Shown: positions 25,238 through 35,434 of the stretch, piece after piece | How positions within the stretch are numbered: the stretch's first letter is position 1 | How the letters are laid out: each line of letters begins with the position of its first letter | DNA from: Haliscomenobacter sp033763495 | GTDB taxonomy: Bacteria; Bacteroidota; Bacteroidia; Chitinophagales; Saprospiraceae | NCBI RefSeq assembly: GCF_033763495.1 | Contig: NZ_JANRKL010000111.1 | Coordinates: 1 to 64,000, forward strand | Direction: 5' to 3' | Length of the DNA stretch: 64,000 nt | Notes under the pieces: model-generated | Seen by the model: only the letters and a program-made list of their open reading frames with translations | Database searches by the model: none | Told to the model about the DNA's origin: nothing | Translations under genes and position numbers: made by a program

Positions 25238-26764
25238 TTAAGAACCTTTGGCATTTTTCACTTTGAACATACTTTGGGCCAATATTCCTACGCCCACAAT
25301 GATCAGTGTCCCCAACACCACCGTCAACTTGGAATCAAATGGGCTTTGCCATTGTACAGGAAAATAATCCCTGAAACTCAACCAAAAAATGAGAATCAGC
25401 CCTAAGATCGCCGCAATTTTTGCCGCCTGCTCCCCTACCCTCTTGTTCAAAAAGCCCAGCAAAAACAGGCCCAACATCCCGCTGGCAAACAAACCTGCCA
25501 TTTTCCACCAGGCGTCCAACAAACTTTTCACCCCGATCATGCCCAGGCCAAAAGCCATACCCAGGCAGCCCATAACTATTGTAGCAGTCCGCAAGACCCG
25601 CAACTGCTGTTCCGGACTCGCTTGTGGGTTAAAGTAGCGCTGATAAATGTCTTGTAAAAAAACGGTGGCAGAGCTGTTCATGCCGCTACTCATGGTGCTC
25701 ATGGCCGCTGATAATAATGCTGCCATCAATAAACCGAGAAAACCTGTAGGGATTTGTGTTTTGATAAAAAACGGCAATACTTTATCACCGTAATCCGCAG
25801 GCTGCAAGGCGTTGAAATCCAGGCCTTTTTCAAGGGCGACTTGTTGTTTGAGTTCCAGAATCAAGTCGGGTTGCTGCTGGTAATAGACATACAAGGCCGT
25901 TCCAATGAAAAAGAATAGCATCGACACGGGCAGGTAATACACCACACAGAGCCAGATGCTGCGCGAAGCGTCCTGGATATTCCTGGCAGTATGGTAGCGT
26001 TGAATGTAGTTTTGATCGATGCCAAAATTGGTCAGGTTGATGAAAAAACCGTACAAAAACACGACCCAAAAACTGCTTTGAAAAAAATCGGGTTTAAAAC
26101 TGCCCAGGCTGAATTTGTGTTCCTGCCACCCCGTTGACACAATGGTGGAGAACTTGACTTGTGACAACACGATCCCCAAGATCAACAAGGCACCCAGGGT
26201 TTTGATGATGGCCTGCACCACTTCGGTCCAGATGACCGCCTCCATACCCCCCATGACCGTGTACACAATGATGCAACAGCCCAGTGTCAGGATGATCCAG
26301 TGCATCCCGTAGCCAGTCAGGGCGTTCAACATCAGGGCTACGCCGTAAAAAATGGTCCCCATGCGCGCCAACTGGGTCATGATGAAACAAAGCATGGCAT
26401 ACGTCCTGGCCCAGGCTCCAAACCGCTCCTCCAAATGGCTATAAGCACTGACCACCTTTTGCTCGCGGTAAAAAGGCACAAAAAAGCGGGCCGAAACGTA
26501 GGCAGCAAAAGGCATGGAAAGGCTAAACACAAAAGGGTTCCAGTTGCTGCCAAAAGACTTGCCAGGGTCTCCCAAAAAAGTAATGGCGCTTAAAAATGTA
26601 GCATAAAAGGACAAACCCAAGGCCCAGCCCGGAATGCGCCCGCTGGCCGTGGTAAATTGAGCGGAACTGTTGTTGCGTTTTGAAAAAAACACGCCGACGC
26701 CGACCATCAACAGAAAATAAACCACAATGATAAGGCCATCGAGCAAAGAGAGTGAATTGGGCAT
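25238..26764 (-). CDS. sodium:solute symporter (SSS family)
   Basis: 508-residue transporter with about 13 transmembrane helices, sodium-coupled. The N-terminus (LLDGLIIVVYFLLMVGVGVF), the FYATFLSAITFLGDPGKSFG loop and the GGMEAVIWTEVVQA helix are typical of the SGLT/NIS/NanT-like branch found in sugar and acidic-sugar uptake. It is last in the GH36 operon order (GH36, unknown, six-hairpin protein, symporter), so it probably imports the sugar released by those enzymes. One base separates its stop from that of the convergent anti-sigma gene. Confidence 0.9.
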   Translation of the reverse strand: MPNSLSLLDGLIIVVYFLLMVGVGVFFSKRNNSSAQFTTASGRIPGWALGLSFYATFLSAITFLGDPGKSFGSNWNPFVFSLSMPFAAYVSARFFVPFYREQKVVSAYSHLEERFGAWARTYAMLCFIMTQLARMGTIFYGVALMLNALTGYGMHWIILTLGCCIIVYTVMGGMEAVIWTEVVQAIIKTLGALLILGIVLSQVKFSTIVSTGWQEHKFSLGSFKPDFFQSSFWVVFLYGFFINLTNFGIDQNYIQRYHTARNIQDASRSIWLCVVYYLPVSMLFFFIGTALYVYYQQQPDLILELKQQVALEKGLDFNALQPADYGDKVLPFFIKTQIPTGFLGLLMAALLSAAMSTMSSGMNSSATVFLQDIYQRYFNPQASPEQQLRVLRTATIVMGCLGMAFGLGMIGVKSLLDAWWKMAGLFASGMLGLFLLGFLNKRVGEQAAKIAAILGLILIFWLSFRDYFPVQWQSPFDSKLTVVLGTLIIVGVGILAQSMFKVKNAKGS

Positions 26765-26814
26765 GGGTGGGAGCTGATTTGCGATTGAGTGGATGAAGAT
26801 ATAAAAAATGGTTG

Positions 26815-28929
26815 TTATAAACTACGAAGTTTCTCCCACTTCACCTTCCAGTTCCCATCTTTTGGCCAGGCATCCTGGGTACAAATCATGGCAACAGCGG
26901 CCAACAGCCCTCCATTACCCGGCAAGTAAATGCTCAGGTCGAAACGTTGGTAATTGTGGCCATTGGTGAGGTAGGTGTTTTTGACGGTTTTCATACTGAG
27001 GTAATCCACCACCCAGTCAGGCCGTTTCATTCGGGCGGCACTCATGGCCAGCATGGGATAGTCCCAACCCCAGGTGCTGGGCCAGTCCCATTTGGTCCAG
27101 AGGGCATCCAGGGATTTTTCGAGGATTTTTGGGTCCACTTCGGGTGAGGGAGGCAACATCCCGTAGGTGCCCGCGATCATGGGGTGGTCGTGCAAATACG
27201 CAGAATCGAGGTAACTCTCCGTTGCATTTTCTGCAAAGAGGTACAAGCCATCCCGGGTCGCCAAAGGGGCCAGTTGATCAATGACCTTTTGCCATTGAGT
27301 GTTGGGTGCCAGGCCAGCTCTTTTGCGCCATTCCTGGGCGGTGCGCAAGGCCCAGCGCCAGTAGGTCAACTCAAAAGGAGGATTCATGGTGGTTTCCGGC
27401 TGGAAGTTTTCCTGCGCTGGAATCAAGGCTGGGCCAAGGACGTACTGCTGGCGTTTTTCGTCCCAACGCGCATAAGAGGCCATAAATTCCGCAGTGGCGA
27501 AAACCAGATCCTGGTATTGTGAAATGGTAGCTCTATTGGGTTTATCCTGGTATAAAAGTTCTGCCAAATAAATGAAATGGGGCTGTTGCCAGATCAGGAA
27601 GGGGCCAATGCCACTGGGGCTTTCATCCCCCTCTGGGCCAGTCATTTTAGGCCAGCGCACCCCTGCGTAGCCCTGCATTTGGGCAGTGGCTTTGGCTTTT
27701 TGCTGAATTCGCTTGTAATAAGCCATTTGGGGGCGCAGGTATTCGGCGCGTTGCCACATCGGAAAATGTACCCCGTGCCACCAGTGCATTTCCAGGTGGA
27801 ATTTGCCATTCCAACTGTTGTAGGTCAAGCCGGTTTCCTGAGGGGGTAGGGTTCCGGCACAGTTGATGCGGGTGAGGTATTGGGACAAAACCACCCGGCG
27901 TTCCAATTCTTTGGCTCGAGGATCAGTACATTGGGAAAAATCGACGGCACCCCCACTTTTCCAAAAACGCGACCAGAATTGGGCGTTGGCAATGCGGATG
28001 CTGTCGTGATGGGGAATGCGGTTGAGGGGAAAGTCATATTGACTAAAAACCAGGCTGCATTCAAACTTTGACTTTTTGGCGTCCGGCACCAAAAACCAGG
28101 TATGTGTACCTCCAGCTTGAATTTCGCCAGCGCTGTGCCGCACACCAATGTAATACAGGTCGTTGTCCTGCTGGTGGGAGAATAGGACCCGCTGGTTTCT
28201 TTTGTCCAACAATACACTGCGGTGTTGATCATTCTGAGTAAAACTATAACTCAGGCGTTGGGGAATTCCCAGTGGAAAGCGGATCTTGACTTTGAGGCGA
28301 CCTTCCTCCACCAAAGGCGAGGTAATTTGTACGGAGATTCCATCCAGATTTGGATTGCCCAGGGTTTCAACTTTTACGGGTTGGCCTTCTATTTCAAAGG
28401 TGCTGGTCATGCGGCCCATCCAAAGGTCCAGTTCCTGTTTTGAATTTTTCAGGTCCTCAATGCTTACCGGGCTTTGGTCCTTTTTTTTCATTTCCAGGCC
28501 AATCATCCCCAAATGGATGCGGTGGGGGCTTTCGCGCAACCAGTCCGAAGCTTTCGCTTTGAATGTATCGCTGGCCATGCTATGGCGCCAGGCGTATTTG
28601 ACCTCGCGATCGCCTACCTGATAGGGTTTTAGGATGTCACTTAGCTTATAGTTACGAGGGTTCAGGGGGTAATGCCAACCCCAGTCGGATTGGGTACCCA
28701 GGGGAATGCCTTGTTCATAATGTTCCGGGAATGTTTGTAAGCCCGTGATATCGGCCGTAAACACAAATTTGCCATTGCCTACGGAGAGTGGGCTGAAAGG
28801 GGTAATTTCAGTGTGGCTGATGTTGTGGCGTTTGACCAGTTTTTCGCGGTCGATTTTAGGTGCTTTTTGCCCATTAATCGGGCTAATGCACATCCAGGCA
28901 AGTGCCCAAAGCAGAAAATATTTGACCAT
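26815..28929 (-). CDS. secreted six-hairpin glycosidase-like protein
   Basis: 704 residues with a signal peptide ending in SPINGQ. The N-terminal third is beta-rich (PFSPLSVGNGKFVFTADITG), followed by an alpha-rich region with alternating Trp/Glu helices (NGKFHLEMHWWHGVHFPMWQ; MTGPEGDESPSG; NPPFELTYWRWALRTAQEW; WDWPSTWGWDYPMLAMSAARM). This resembles the (alpha/alpha)6 six-hairpin clan that includes GH65 and GH95-like enzymes. I infer a glycosidase or phosphorylase, but the exact family and the catalytic acid are not certain; E in HLEMHWW and E in GPEGDES are candidates. It lies in the GH36 operon. Confidence 0.7.
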   Translation of the reverse strand: MVKYFLLWALAWMCISPINGQKAPKIDREKLVKRHNISHTEITPFSPLSVGNGKFVFTADITGLQTFPEHYEQGIPLGTQSDWGWHYPLNPRNYKLSDILKPYQVGDREVKYAWRHSMASDTFKAKASDWLRESPHRIHLGMIGLEMKKKDQSPVSIEDLKNSKQELDLWMGRMTSTFEIEGQPVKVETLGNPNLDGISVQITSPLVEEGRLKVKIRFPLGIPQRLSYSFTQNDQHRSVLLDKRNQRVLFSHQQDNDLYYIGVRHSAGEIQAGGTHTWFLVPDAKKSKFECSLVFSQYDFPLNRIPHHDSIRIANAQFWSRFWKSGGAVDFSQCTDPRAKELERRVVLSQYLTRINCAGTLPPQETGLTYNSWNGKFHLEMHWWHGVHFPMWQRAEYLRPQMAYYKRIQQKAKATAQMQGYAGVRWPKMTGPEGDESPSGIGPFLIWQQPHFIYLAELLYQDKPNRATISQYQDLVFATAEFMASYARWDEKRQQYVLGPALIPAQENFQPETTMNPPFELTYWRWALRTAQEWRKRAGLAPNTQWQKVIDQLAPLATRDGLYLFAENATESYLDSAYLHDHPMIAGTYGMLPPSPEVDPKILEKSLDALWTKWDWPSTWGWDYPMLAMSAARMKRPDWVVDYLSMKTVKNTYLTNGHNYQRFDLSIYLPGNGGLLAAVAMICTQDAWPKDGNWKVKWEKLRSL

Positions 28930-29025
28930 TTGATGTAGGTTGAAAGCTATTTAGGAACAGCGACAAAATAAAGGTACATTTTGAAGAATTGGGGACTTTC
29001 CTGTGCTGTCCTGTGGTGGTATTCC

Positions 29026-30075
29026 TCACTTCGACTCCCTGATCAACTTAAAAGAACAAGATTGCGCCTTCGCTTCCGGATCAAAAGGCCTCAAACTAAA
29101 AAAACCTTCAATCTTCCCTTCTTCTTGCTGTAAAAAAATGGCCAGCGTGATGTAGCCCATTTTTTCCCCGCCAATCATCCAGTTCCCTCTGGCGAACAGC
29201 ACATTATCGTTCACGCTCCCTGTCAATTTGGCCTGTACTTCAAAGCCTTCAAAGGCATAAAACTCGGCAATGAAGTTTCCTTTTTTTTCGACGAACTCTA
29301 GAATTTCAAGATTGGCACTCGCCTTTTTTTTCAAACTTCCATTGATGGTTTCGCCCTGGTACAAACCTAAAAAAGGGCGGTAATTTTTCACTTCGAAGCG
29401 GGGGGCTTCATTCATGAGCGCTACAAAATCGATGGGTTTGGCATCGATCAGGTTTTGATCTGCTTTGGTATTGCGCTGTTGGGGAGCTGGCAAAGTGCTT
29501 TTTCCCAGGGATTCGTCATAAATGAAGTCCTTCTTTTTAAGCACCTCCCGCTCAAAAAAATAGTTGTATTCAGCCCAGGGTTTTCCGTGGGTAAGGCGGT
29601 TTGGCGACCCATTCTGGTCGAATTCTTTTTGCTCACCATACCACGTTTCTCCGTCGTACACCCCAACCATTGACAGGTTCCCATTAAAATGATACCAGCG
29701 ACATTCTCCTTTCAGGTGCATTTTCCAGGAAAATAGCCCCAGTCCCGATTCCTGGTATATAGGCGTAACCCATACGTAACCCTGGGTTTTGATCTCACCA
29801 GTGATGAAATGGTCTTCAAAGTAAAAATAGAGGTTAGGGGTCTTAAAAACTGCAATATGACCCGTTTCGTCTATTTCTACTCTGTCCTTTTTTTTATCGC
29901 CAGCCCCCACTTCCCGGAAAATGCGGTACACCCGGGCACTATCTTTGCCAGGGAGCACGCGACCATTGATGTCAAAAAAAAGAGGGCCTTTGAAGCCGTG
30001 GGGCATGTAGACGCCTTGGGCCAACGAGGCGTGCCCAAGCAATAGCAAACTAAAAATCATGAGCCATTTTGACAT
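29026..30075 (-). CDS. secreted protein of unknown function
   Basis: 349 residues from ATG at 30073-30075, preferred over the upstream ATG at 30091-30093 because AGGA lies at a good distance before it and it gives a clean signal peptide (ending ASLAQ). The rest is beta-rich, with MORN-like fragments (GVYDGETWYGEQKEFDQNGS) and a C-terminal region with FLGLYQGETINGSL and IAEFYAFEGF that looks like a lipocalin/FABP-like small barrel. It has no family I can name. Placed between GH36 and the six-hairpin gene, it may be an accessory binding protein. Confidence 0.55.
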   Translation of the reverse strand: MSKWLMIFSLLLLGHASLAQGVYMPHGFKGPLFFDINGRVLPGKDSARVYRIFREVGAGDKKKDRVEIDETGHIAVFKTPNLYFYFEDHFITGEIKTQGYVWVTPIYQESGLGLFSWKMHLKGECRWYHFNGNLSMVGVYDGETWYGEQKEFDQNGSPNRLTHGKPWAEYNYFFEREVLKKKDFIYDESLGKSTLPAPQQRNTKADQNLIDAKPIDFVALMNEAPRFEVKNYRPFLGLYQGETINGSLKKKASANLEILEFVEKKGNFIAEFYAFEGFEVQAKLTGSVNDNVLFARGNWMIGGEKMGYITLAIFLQQEEGKIEGFFSLRPFDPEAKAQSCSFKLIRESK

Positions 30076-30106
30076 ACTTCCTGGTTTAAGCATTGTTGGG
30101 CTATAA

Positions 30107-32320
30107 TCAACGCACCTCTTTTACTTCCACCAAAACACTGGTGCGCCGAAGACTCAGGCTTGGATTAAAACCAACCGTCATCAAAAAATCACCGGAATAA
30201 ACCGTGGTAGCATTTATGCTCGACCGGGTGCCCGGGAATACGTTGAGTTCGGTCAAACGATACTTTTTCGCGGGGTCCAGCCCTTGCAATTTTATGGGCG
30301 CAGTGGAAAAGGAATTTTCGTAACGATTGCTCACCACATAATTGAACACAATCGCCCGATCTTTTTGAGGGCTGACAAACATACTTGAGGCAATGGGATT
30401 TTGCCAGGGGTTCACCAATCGATACAGATCACCATGCCAAATCATATCGCTGATGGATTGGTAATTTTTGATGGCCTGCTGGCTGAATTCCAGTTCCTCA
30501 GGCTTGAGCTGGTCCACTACGATGTCGTAGCCCATTTTGCCCATCATGGCCACATCGGTACGGAATTTGATGCCCACCTTGCTCCAATCGGTGATGTGGG
30601 CACAATGGGTAATGGCGGGGTAATAGTAGGAATATTCCCATTGTTGAAAAATCCGCTCCAAAGGGTCCGTATTGTCTGAAACCCAAAACTCGGTGAAGTA
30701 TTTGAGTGCACCATAATCCACCCGACCTCCGCCACCCGAACAAAGCATCATGGGCACCACCGGGTACTTTTTGCGCAAACGTTCCAGTACGCTGTACAGG
30801 CCGTTCACATAATCCACGTAAAGATGGGTTTGGGGCATTTTTTGCTTTTCCAAATAGGCCGAATGGGCGTTGTAAATCACGGCATTACAATCCCATTTGA
30901 TGAAGGCGATGTTCGGGTTTTGGGTAAACAATTTATCCAGGATGCCGAAGACAAAATCCTGCACTTCGGGGTTGCTCAGGTCCAATACCAGCTGATTGCG
31001 AAAATAATGCTCCGGCCGCTCAGGCTGGCGAATCACCCAGTCTGGGTGTTTTTCATAGAGTTCACTTTTGGGGTTGACCATTTCAGGTTCGACCCAGATG
31101 CCAAATTTCACGCCCGCTTTGGTGGCTTCCTCCACCAGGTATCCAATGCCATGCGGCAATTTTTTGACGTTCTCCTGCCAATCGCCCAAGCCCGCCACAT
31201 CACCATTGCGGGGATATTTGTTACCAAACCAGCCGTCGTCCAGGAGGAACAAATCAACGCCCAGTTTTTTGGCACCCGCAAACAAACCCACCAGCTTTTT
31301 TTCATCAAAATCAAAATAGGTTGCTTCCCAGTTGTTCAGCAGTGTCAAACGAGAGCCATTGCCATCCAGCACCCGGAAGTTCCGCGCCCAGCTGTGCAAA
31401 TTCCGGCTCACTTCACCGATGCCATTTTCCCCATAAGCATAAATCAGCGCCGGGGTTTTAAAACTTTTCCCTGCCGCCAGTTGGTACTCCGAAGCATGGG
31501 GATTGATGCCCGCAATCAAACGTAGATTGTGGTAACTGTCCATTTCAAAGTCGATCTTGAAATTGCCCGACCAGGCCAGATTGGCCAGCAGTACTTTGCC
31601 ACTGGTTTCGGTAGCGGGTTGATCAAACGACAACATGAAAGTTGGCGGTTGGTACAGGTTGGCGCGGGCACCCAATTTGGAATCAAGGGTATGGATGCCA
31701 AAAGGTAGGCGGGTTTCTTCGGGTTTCATCTCCCCAGCCCAGGTACCGTGGTAATGCCGCAGGTAGTAGTCGGAACCCATAAAGTACAAATTGGCCGAGG
31801 TGTATTTACCCAGGCGAATGGTGCCTTTTTCCGCATTTTTGATTTCACTCCACTGCTCGAATACATTGTTTTGAGGGTATACCTTGAAATACAGCGTGAC
31901 TTCCGTAGCATACACTGGATCGCGCAGCAGCACGCTGGTTTGGGTGACCTGATTGGCCAATGTTTCCTTGCGGTGGCTCACATACCTCAGTTCAGTCGAG
32001 GTATTGCCGTCGGCGTGAATGATTTGCAGCGCGGGCTCCACCAAGCTCCAGGAGCCACTGGGGGTGTAGACATTATTGTAAATCCCGGCATTGCCGTCGT
32101 TGTGTCTGTAAGTGGCCTTGATGCCTGCGTATTCGGCAGGATCGCTGAGGCGTTTGCCAAAGTGGGTGATGCCAAGGCGTTGATCCGCATCTGTTTGAAG
32201 TACCAGCGCATAATCTTTGGATTCAATGGGGATGGTGACGCTGGATTGAGCGCGTAATGGCAGGTGTCCAAACAACAGGCAAAAGGCAAAGACAGAGTAC
32301 AAAAGAACTTGGTGCTTCAT
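30107..32320 (-). CDS. alpha-galactosidase, GH36
   Basis: 737 residues from ATG at 32318-32320, which gives a signal peptide ending PLRAQ; the upstream ATG adds seven non-signal residues. Family landmarks: beta-supersandwich N-domain, TIM barrel with DLFLLDDGWFGN, FGIWVEPEMVNPKSELYEKH, nucleophile D477 in IKWDCN, CSGGGGRVDYG, acid/base D549 in WVSDNTDPLERI. It hydrolyses terminal alpha-galactosides with retention. The length and the catalytic spacing (72 residues) match bacterial GH36. It is first in a four-gene operon with the unknown protein, the six-hairpin enzyme and the symporter. Confidence 0.95.
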   Translation of the reverse strand: MKHQVLLYSVFAFCLLFGHLPLRAQSSVTIPIESKDYALVLQTDADQRLGITHFGKRLSDPAEYAGIKATYRHNDGNAGIYNNVYTPSGSWSLVEPALQIIHADGNTSTELRYVSHRKETLANQVTQTSVLLRDPVYATEVTLYFKVYPQNNVFEQWSEIKNAEKGTIRLGKYTSANLYFMGSDYYLRHYHGTWAGEMKPEETRLPFGIHTLDSKLGARANLYQPPTFMLSFDQPATETSGKVLLANLAWSGNFKIDFEMDSYHNLRLIAGINPHASEYQLAAGKSFKTPALIYAYGENGIGEVSRNLHSWARNFRVLDGNGSRLTLLNNWEATYFDFDEKKLVGLFAGAKKLGVDLFLLDDGWFGNKYPRNGDVAGLGDWQENVKKLPHGIGYLVEEATKAGVKFGIWVEPEMVNPKSELYEKHPDWVIRQPERPEHYFRNQLVLDLSNPEVQDFVFGILDKLFTQNPNIAFIKWDCNAVIYNAHSAYLEKQKMPQTHLYVDYVNGLYSVLERLRKKYPVVPMMLCSGGGGRVDYGALKYFTEFWVSDNTDPLERIFQQWEYSYYYPAITHCAHITDWSKVGIKFRTDVAMMGKMGYDIVVDQLKPEELEFSQQAIKNYQSISDMIWHGDLYRLVNPWQNPIASSMFVSPQKDRAIVFNYVVSNRYENSFSTAPIKLQGLDPAKKYRLTELNVFPGTRSSINATTVYSGDFLMTVGFNPSLSLRRTSVLVEVKEVR

Positions 32321-32534
32321 GATGATCGGAACGTTTAGCAAGGCCAGCGCAAAAATTGTGCGATTGGGTGGCTCTGTTTCAAGCTCTAATTTAGTGTTTT
32401 TTTTTGATAGAAACTTCTTGCCCCTGGTTCAAAACAAGTCTTCGCTCAGCTCTGGCTGTTTTTTACGAATATGTACAACACCTTAATAATCATTCAATTT
32501 CTTTGCTTATATTTCCGCAAACAAATCCATTAGT

Positions 32535-33383
32535 ATGAACACCAAGGCCCTCCCCTCACCACTCTCCAGGTTCCACAACACCTATATTCAAGGTCATTTT
32601 GTGAATTATGCTCTATTTAAGCTCCTGATATTTTTTAGTTTATTCACTGATTGTGCCCATGCTCAAACTTTTGATGGCGTACGTGTCAGCATTAAAGGTG
32701 GAGCTTTGTACTCCGGCATCAATGACCTGCAAACCACCATCCTAAGTGAACCGTTCTTTTTAAACTACTCCCTGAACGGTGAAAAAAAAATCGGCTATAC
32801 GGGTGGCTTAGGCGTCAATTGGGAGCTCAAGAACTCCATCGCATCGCTTAATCTGGACATTTTATATGCCCAACAAGGCAGCGATTTGTTGTTCAACAAC
32901 CTGGAAAAAGACTTCAATTATAAAATGCAATTCAACTATCGATACCTCAATTTTCCATTGATGATCAAGGTGTATCCTTTTGAAAAAGTGCATGACGGGT
33001 TACATGGATTCAATGTGGGCGCGGGGCCCCAGTTTGGTCTTAATTTATCCCCGGAAAACATCATTTATACCTCCGATGGCCCAGGTAAGTTACCCGCATT
33101 TGGTACTGACCTGGAACAACAGCAACAACTCCGCAACGTGCTGAAGGGCCAAAACAACTTTGGGCTGAATTTTCACCTGGGGTATGATTTTGGCGGGGCG
33201 GGGCTCAATCTGGAATTTCAATACCACCATGGATTGAGCGACATTGTACAAACCGAAGCCAACGCTTACAACTTCATTGAAAATAAAAACACCAACAATA
33301 CCTTCCAATTTACCCTGGGCTGGGAGTTCCTCAGTAGTTATCCCAAAAAACGCTTGCTCATCATCAGGAAACCGAGAAGTTAA
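32535..33383 (+). CDS. outer-membrane beta-barrel protein (PorT-like)
   Basis: 282 residues. An unusually long N-terminus precedes the hydrophobic core (LFKLLIFFSLFTDCAHAQ), so the true start could be a later ATG. The mature part has alternating strands with aromatic girdles (VSIKGGALYSGINDL; YTGGLGVNWELK; YRYLNFPLMIKVYPF; FNVGAGPQFGLNL; LNLEFQYHHGLSDI), typical of eight-stranded outer-membrane barrels in Bacteroidota. It starts the plus-strand block leading to the T9SS and RHS genes. Confidence 0.8.
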   Translation: MNTKALPSPLSRFHNTYIQGHFVNYALFKLLIFFSLFTDCAHAQTFDGVRVSIKGGALYSGINDLQTTILSEPFFLNYSLNGEKKIGYTGGLGVNWELKNSIASLNLDILYAQQGSDLLFNNLEKDFNYKMQFNYRYLNFPLMIKVYPFEKVHDGLHGFNVGAGPQFGLNLSPENIIYTSDGPGKLPAFGTDLEQQQQLRNVLKGQNNFGLNFHLGYDFGGAGLNLEFQYHHGLSDIVQTEANAYNFIENKNTNNTFQFTLGWEFLSSYPKKRLLIIRKPRS

Positions 33384-33419
33384 AAAGGAATACTCATCAG
33401 CAACCTAAAACCTAAACCA

Positions 33420-35375
33420 ATGTACCTGGCCCTGTTCAAAACCTGTCTTGTTTTTGCATTTTGCTTCTGCACTTTTATCGGGTTTTCCCAAATACACAGC
33501 AGCGGGGCTCCCGGTGGAGTAAAAGGTGCAACCCAGTGGTTTATAGCGGATACCCTGGCTGGGGAATGTATTTTAAGCAGCCAGATTCCGGGAAAACGCT
33601 CCCTGTTGTCCCCAAATCCGCGTAGTTTTGGGTGGCTCAATCATCGTCCTTCCCTGGTTCTGAACGGATCAAATAGCCTCAGCGCCGATTTAGGCAAAGA
33701 GGAGCTGCATAGTGCAACCTTTTTTACCGTATATCAAGCCCGGGACACCAGTGTGGAGCACCTCATTTGGAGCATTGAAAAAAATAAAAAACCGAGCCTG
33801 GTGCTGACTACCGAGCGGATGGCCGATCTGGTTGATTATAAATACATGAATTTTACCGACCTGGCACCCGCAACACCCAAGATCAACATCTACGGTCAGT
33901 TAAAGTCAAAAGATAGTCTGACACTGCAAGAACAGACCTGGAACATTGGCAAAATACCCGCCTCACCCCGCTTGCCAGTCAGCAGTTTCAGCGGGCTCAT
34001 CCCGGAGATCATTGCCTTCAACCGGGTACTCGACCGCGAAGAACGTTTAAAGGTCGCCTCTTATCTGGCCCTCAAATATGGAATTACCCTGACGGAGTCC
34101 AGCGCAACTTATGTGAATAGCTCGGGTGAAATCATCTGGAATGGCGAAGCAAGGCCCCTTTTCCACCACAATATTGCGGGGATTGGCCGCGATGATGCTT
34201 CTGTCTGGGTGCAAAAAATCGCCAGCAGCAGCAATTCCCCTAAACTCCTCTCCGTATCCATCACCGGGGCACCTGCCAACAACAATTTTCTACTTTGGGG
34301 AGACAATGACCTGACCTTGTCACCTGCGCCCAAACTCCCGGGTTTACCCACTTTTTTAAAGCGCAATTGGTTGTTGACCACCCACGGAAGTAGTCCTTTT
34401 TGGGAAACCGAAATTGTATTGGACAGCAAACAGGTTTATGCCGCCATCCCCGCAAAACCGGTTTACTGGATGGCCATAGACAGCACGGGTACCGGCGATT
34501 TTTCCGCCTCAGGCATTCAATACCTCAAGATGGAGCAGCTTGATCCGCAAGGCTTTGCTCATTTTAAAGCGGGCTGGAAGAAAAATAAAGCTGGAAAATA
34601 CATCTTCGCCTTTATCGTGGCCCAGGATCTTTTGTTGGCGGCAAAGGTGCTCGATCCCAGCTGCGCCCAACCCGAATCGGGGCAAATACAGGTAAAAATT
34701 CTGGGTGGACAAGCGCCTTATCACTTAAACATTCTCAACAAAACAACCGGACGCACGACCGTTCGCCAGGTTCAGGATGCTGAATTGCTGGAGCAAGTGA
34801 ATGAACTGGCGGCTGGCAAATACCTGCTCAAAGTGACGGATGCCCGGCAACAGGTTTATGTCGATTCCTTTTTGGTTAACCCTGCTGATGCACCCCATGC
34901 GCTGGCTTTGGCGGCTGCCTACGAGCTGCCCACAGGTAAAACCATCCAGGTCAATGCGGCGGAAAAGATGCCTACAGGAGTAGCTTACCACTGGCGAGGC
35001 CCTACCAATTTCGAGTCTTTTTCTCCAACAATTGAGTTCAATCAAGTTGGAATCTATACCCTCAGCACTACCCGGAACGGTTGCACTGCCACCCGAGAAA
35101 TCGAGGTAAATGCGCCAGCAGTCAGCATTTTCAGTTCGGAAGTGGTATATCCCAATCCTTCCCAAGGAATGTTCAATGTAAAAATACAGTTGAGCAAACC
35201 TGCGGCGCTCAGTATGTCGGTTTATTCCGCAGAAGGCAAACTGGTTCTTTCCAAAAAAGCCTCCGGGGCCGATCATTACAATTTCACGGATCAATTGACT
35301 TCGAACGGACTCTATTACATTGTTTTACAGTCCGGAACGGCAGTCACTACGCATAAACTCCTGATCATCAACTGA
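33420..35375 (+). CDS. secreted protein with T9SS type A sorting domain
   Basis: 651 residues with a signal peptide ending in IGFSQ. The middle carries a LamG-like segment of the kind often annotated DUF8202 (IPEIIAFNRVLDREERLKVASYLALKYGITL and GNIIWNGEA-like GEIIWNGEA). Then come Ig/SprB-like beta repeats. The C-terminal 75 residues match the type IX sorting domain: EVVYPNPSQGMFNVKI, an SVYSAEGKLV strand, and LTSNGLYYIVL. It is exported through T9SS and probably attached to the cell surface. It lies 36 bp after the barrel gene and 59 bp before the RHS gene. Confidence 0.82.
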   Translation: MYLALFKTCLVFAFCFCTFIGFSQIHSSGAPGGVKGATQWFIADTLAGECILSSQIPGKRSLLSPNPRSFGWLNHRPSLVLNGSNSLSADLGKEELHSATFFTVYQARDTSVEHLIWSIEKNKKPSLVLTTERMADLVDYKYMNFTDLAPATPKINIYGQLKSKDSLTLQEQTWNIGKIPASPRLPVSSFSGLIPEIIAFNRVLDREERLKVASYLALKYGITLTESSATYVNSSGEIIWNGEARPLFHHNIAGIGRDDASVWVQKIASSSNSPKLLSVSITGAPANNNFLLWGDNDLTLSPAPKLPGLPTFLKRNWLLTTHGSSPFWETEIVLDSKQVYAAIPAKPVYWMAIDSTGTGDFSASGIQYLKMEQLDPQGFAHFKAGWKKNKAGKYIFAFIVAQDLLLAAKVLDPSCAQPESGQIQVKILGGQAPYHLNILNKTTGRTTVRQVQDAELLEQVNELAAGKYLLKVTDARQQVYVDSFLVNPADAPHALALAAAYELPTGKTIQVNAAEKMPTGVAYHWRGPTNFESFSPTIEFNQVGIYTLSTTRNGCTATREIEVNAPAVSIFSSEVVYPNPSQGMFNVKIQLSKPAALSMSVYSAEGKLVLSKKASGADHYNFTDQLTSNGLYYIVLQSGTAVTTHKLLIIN

Positions 35376-35434
35376 AATTTTCGCCATTTAACTGGTTTAG
35401 CCCATTTAACCTGACCCTATTAAAAATTCTTGCA

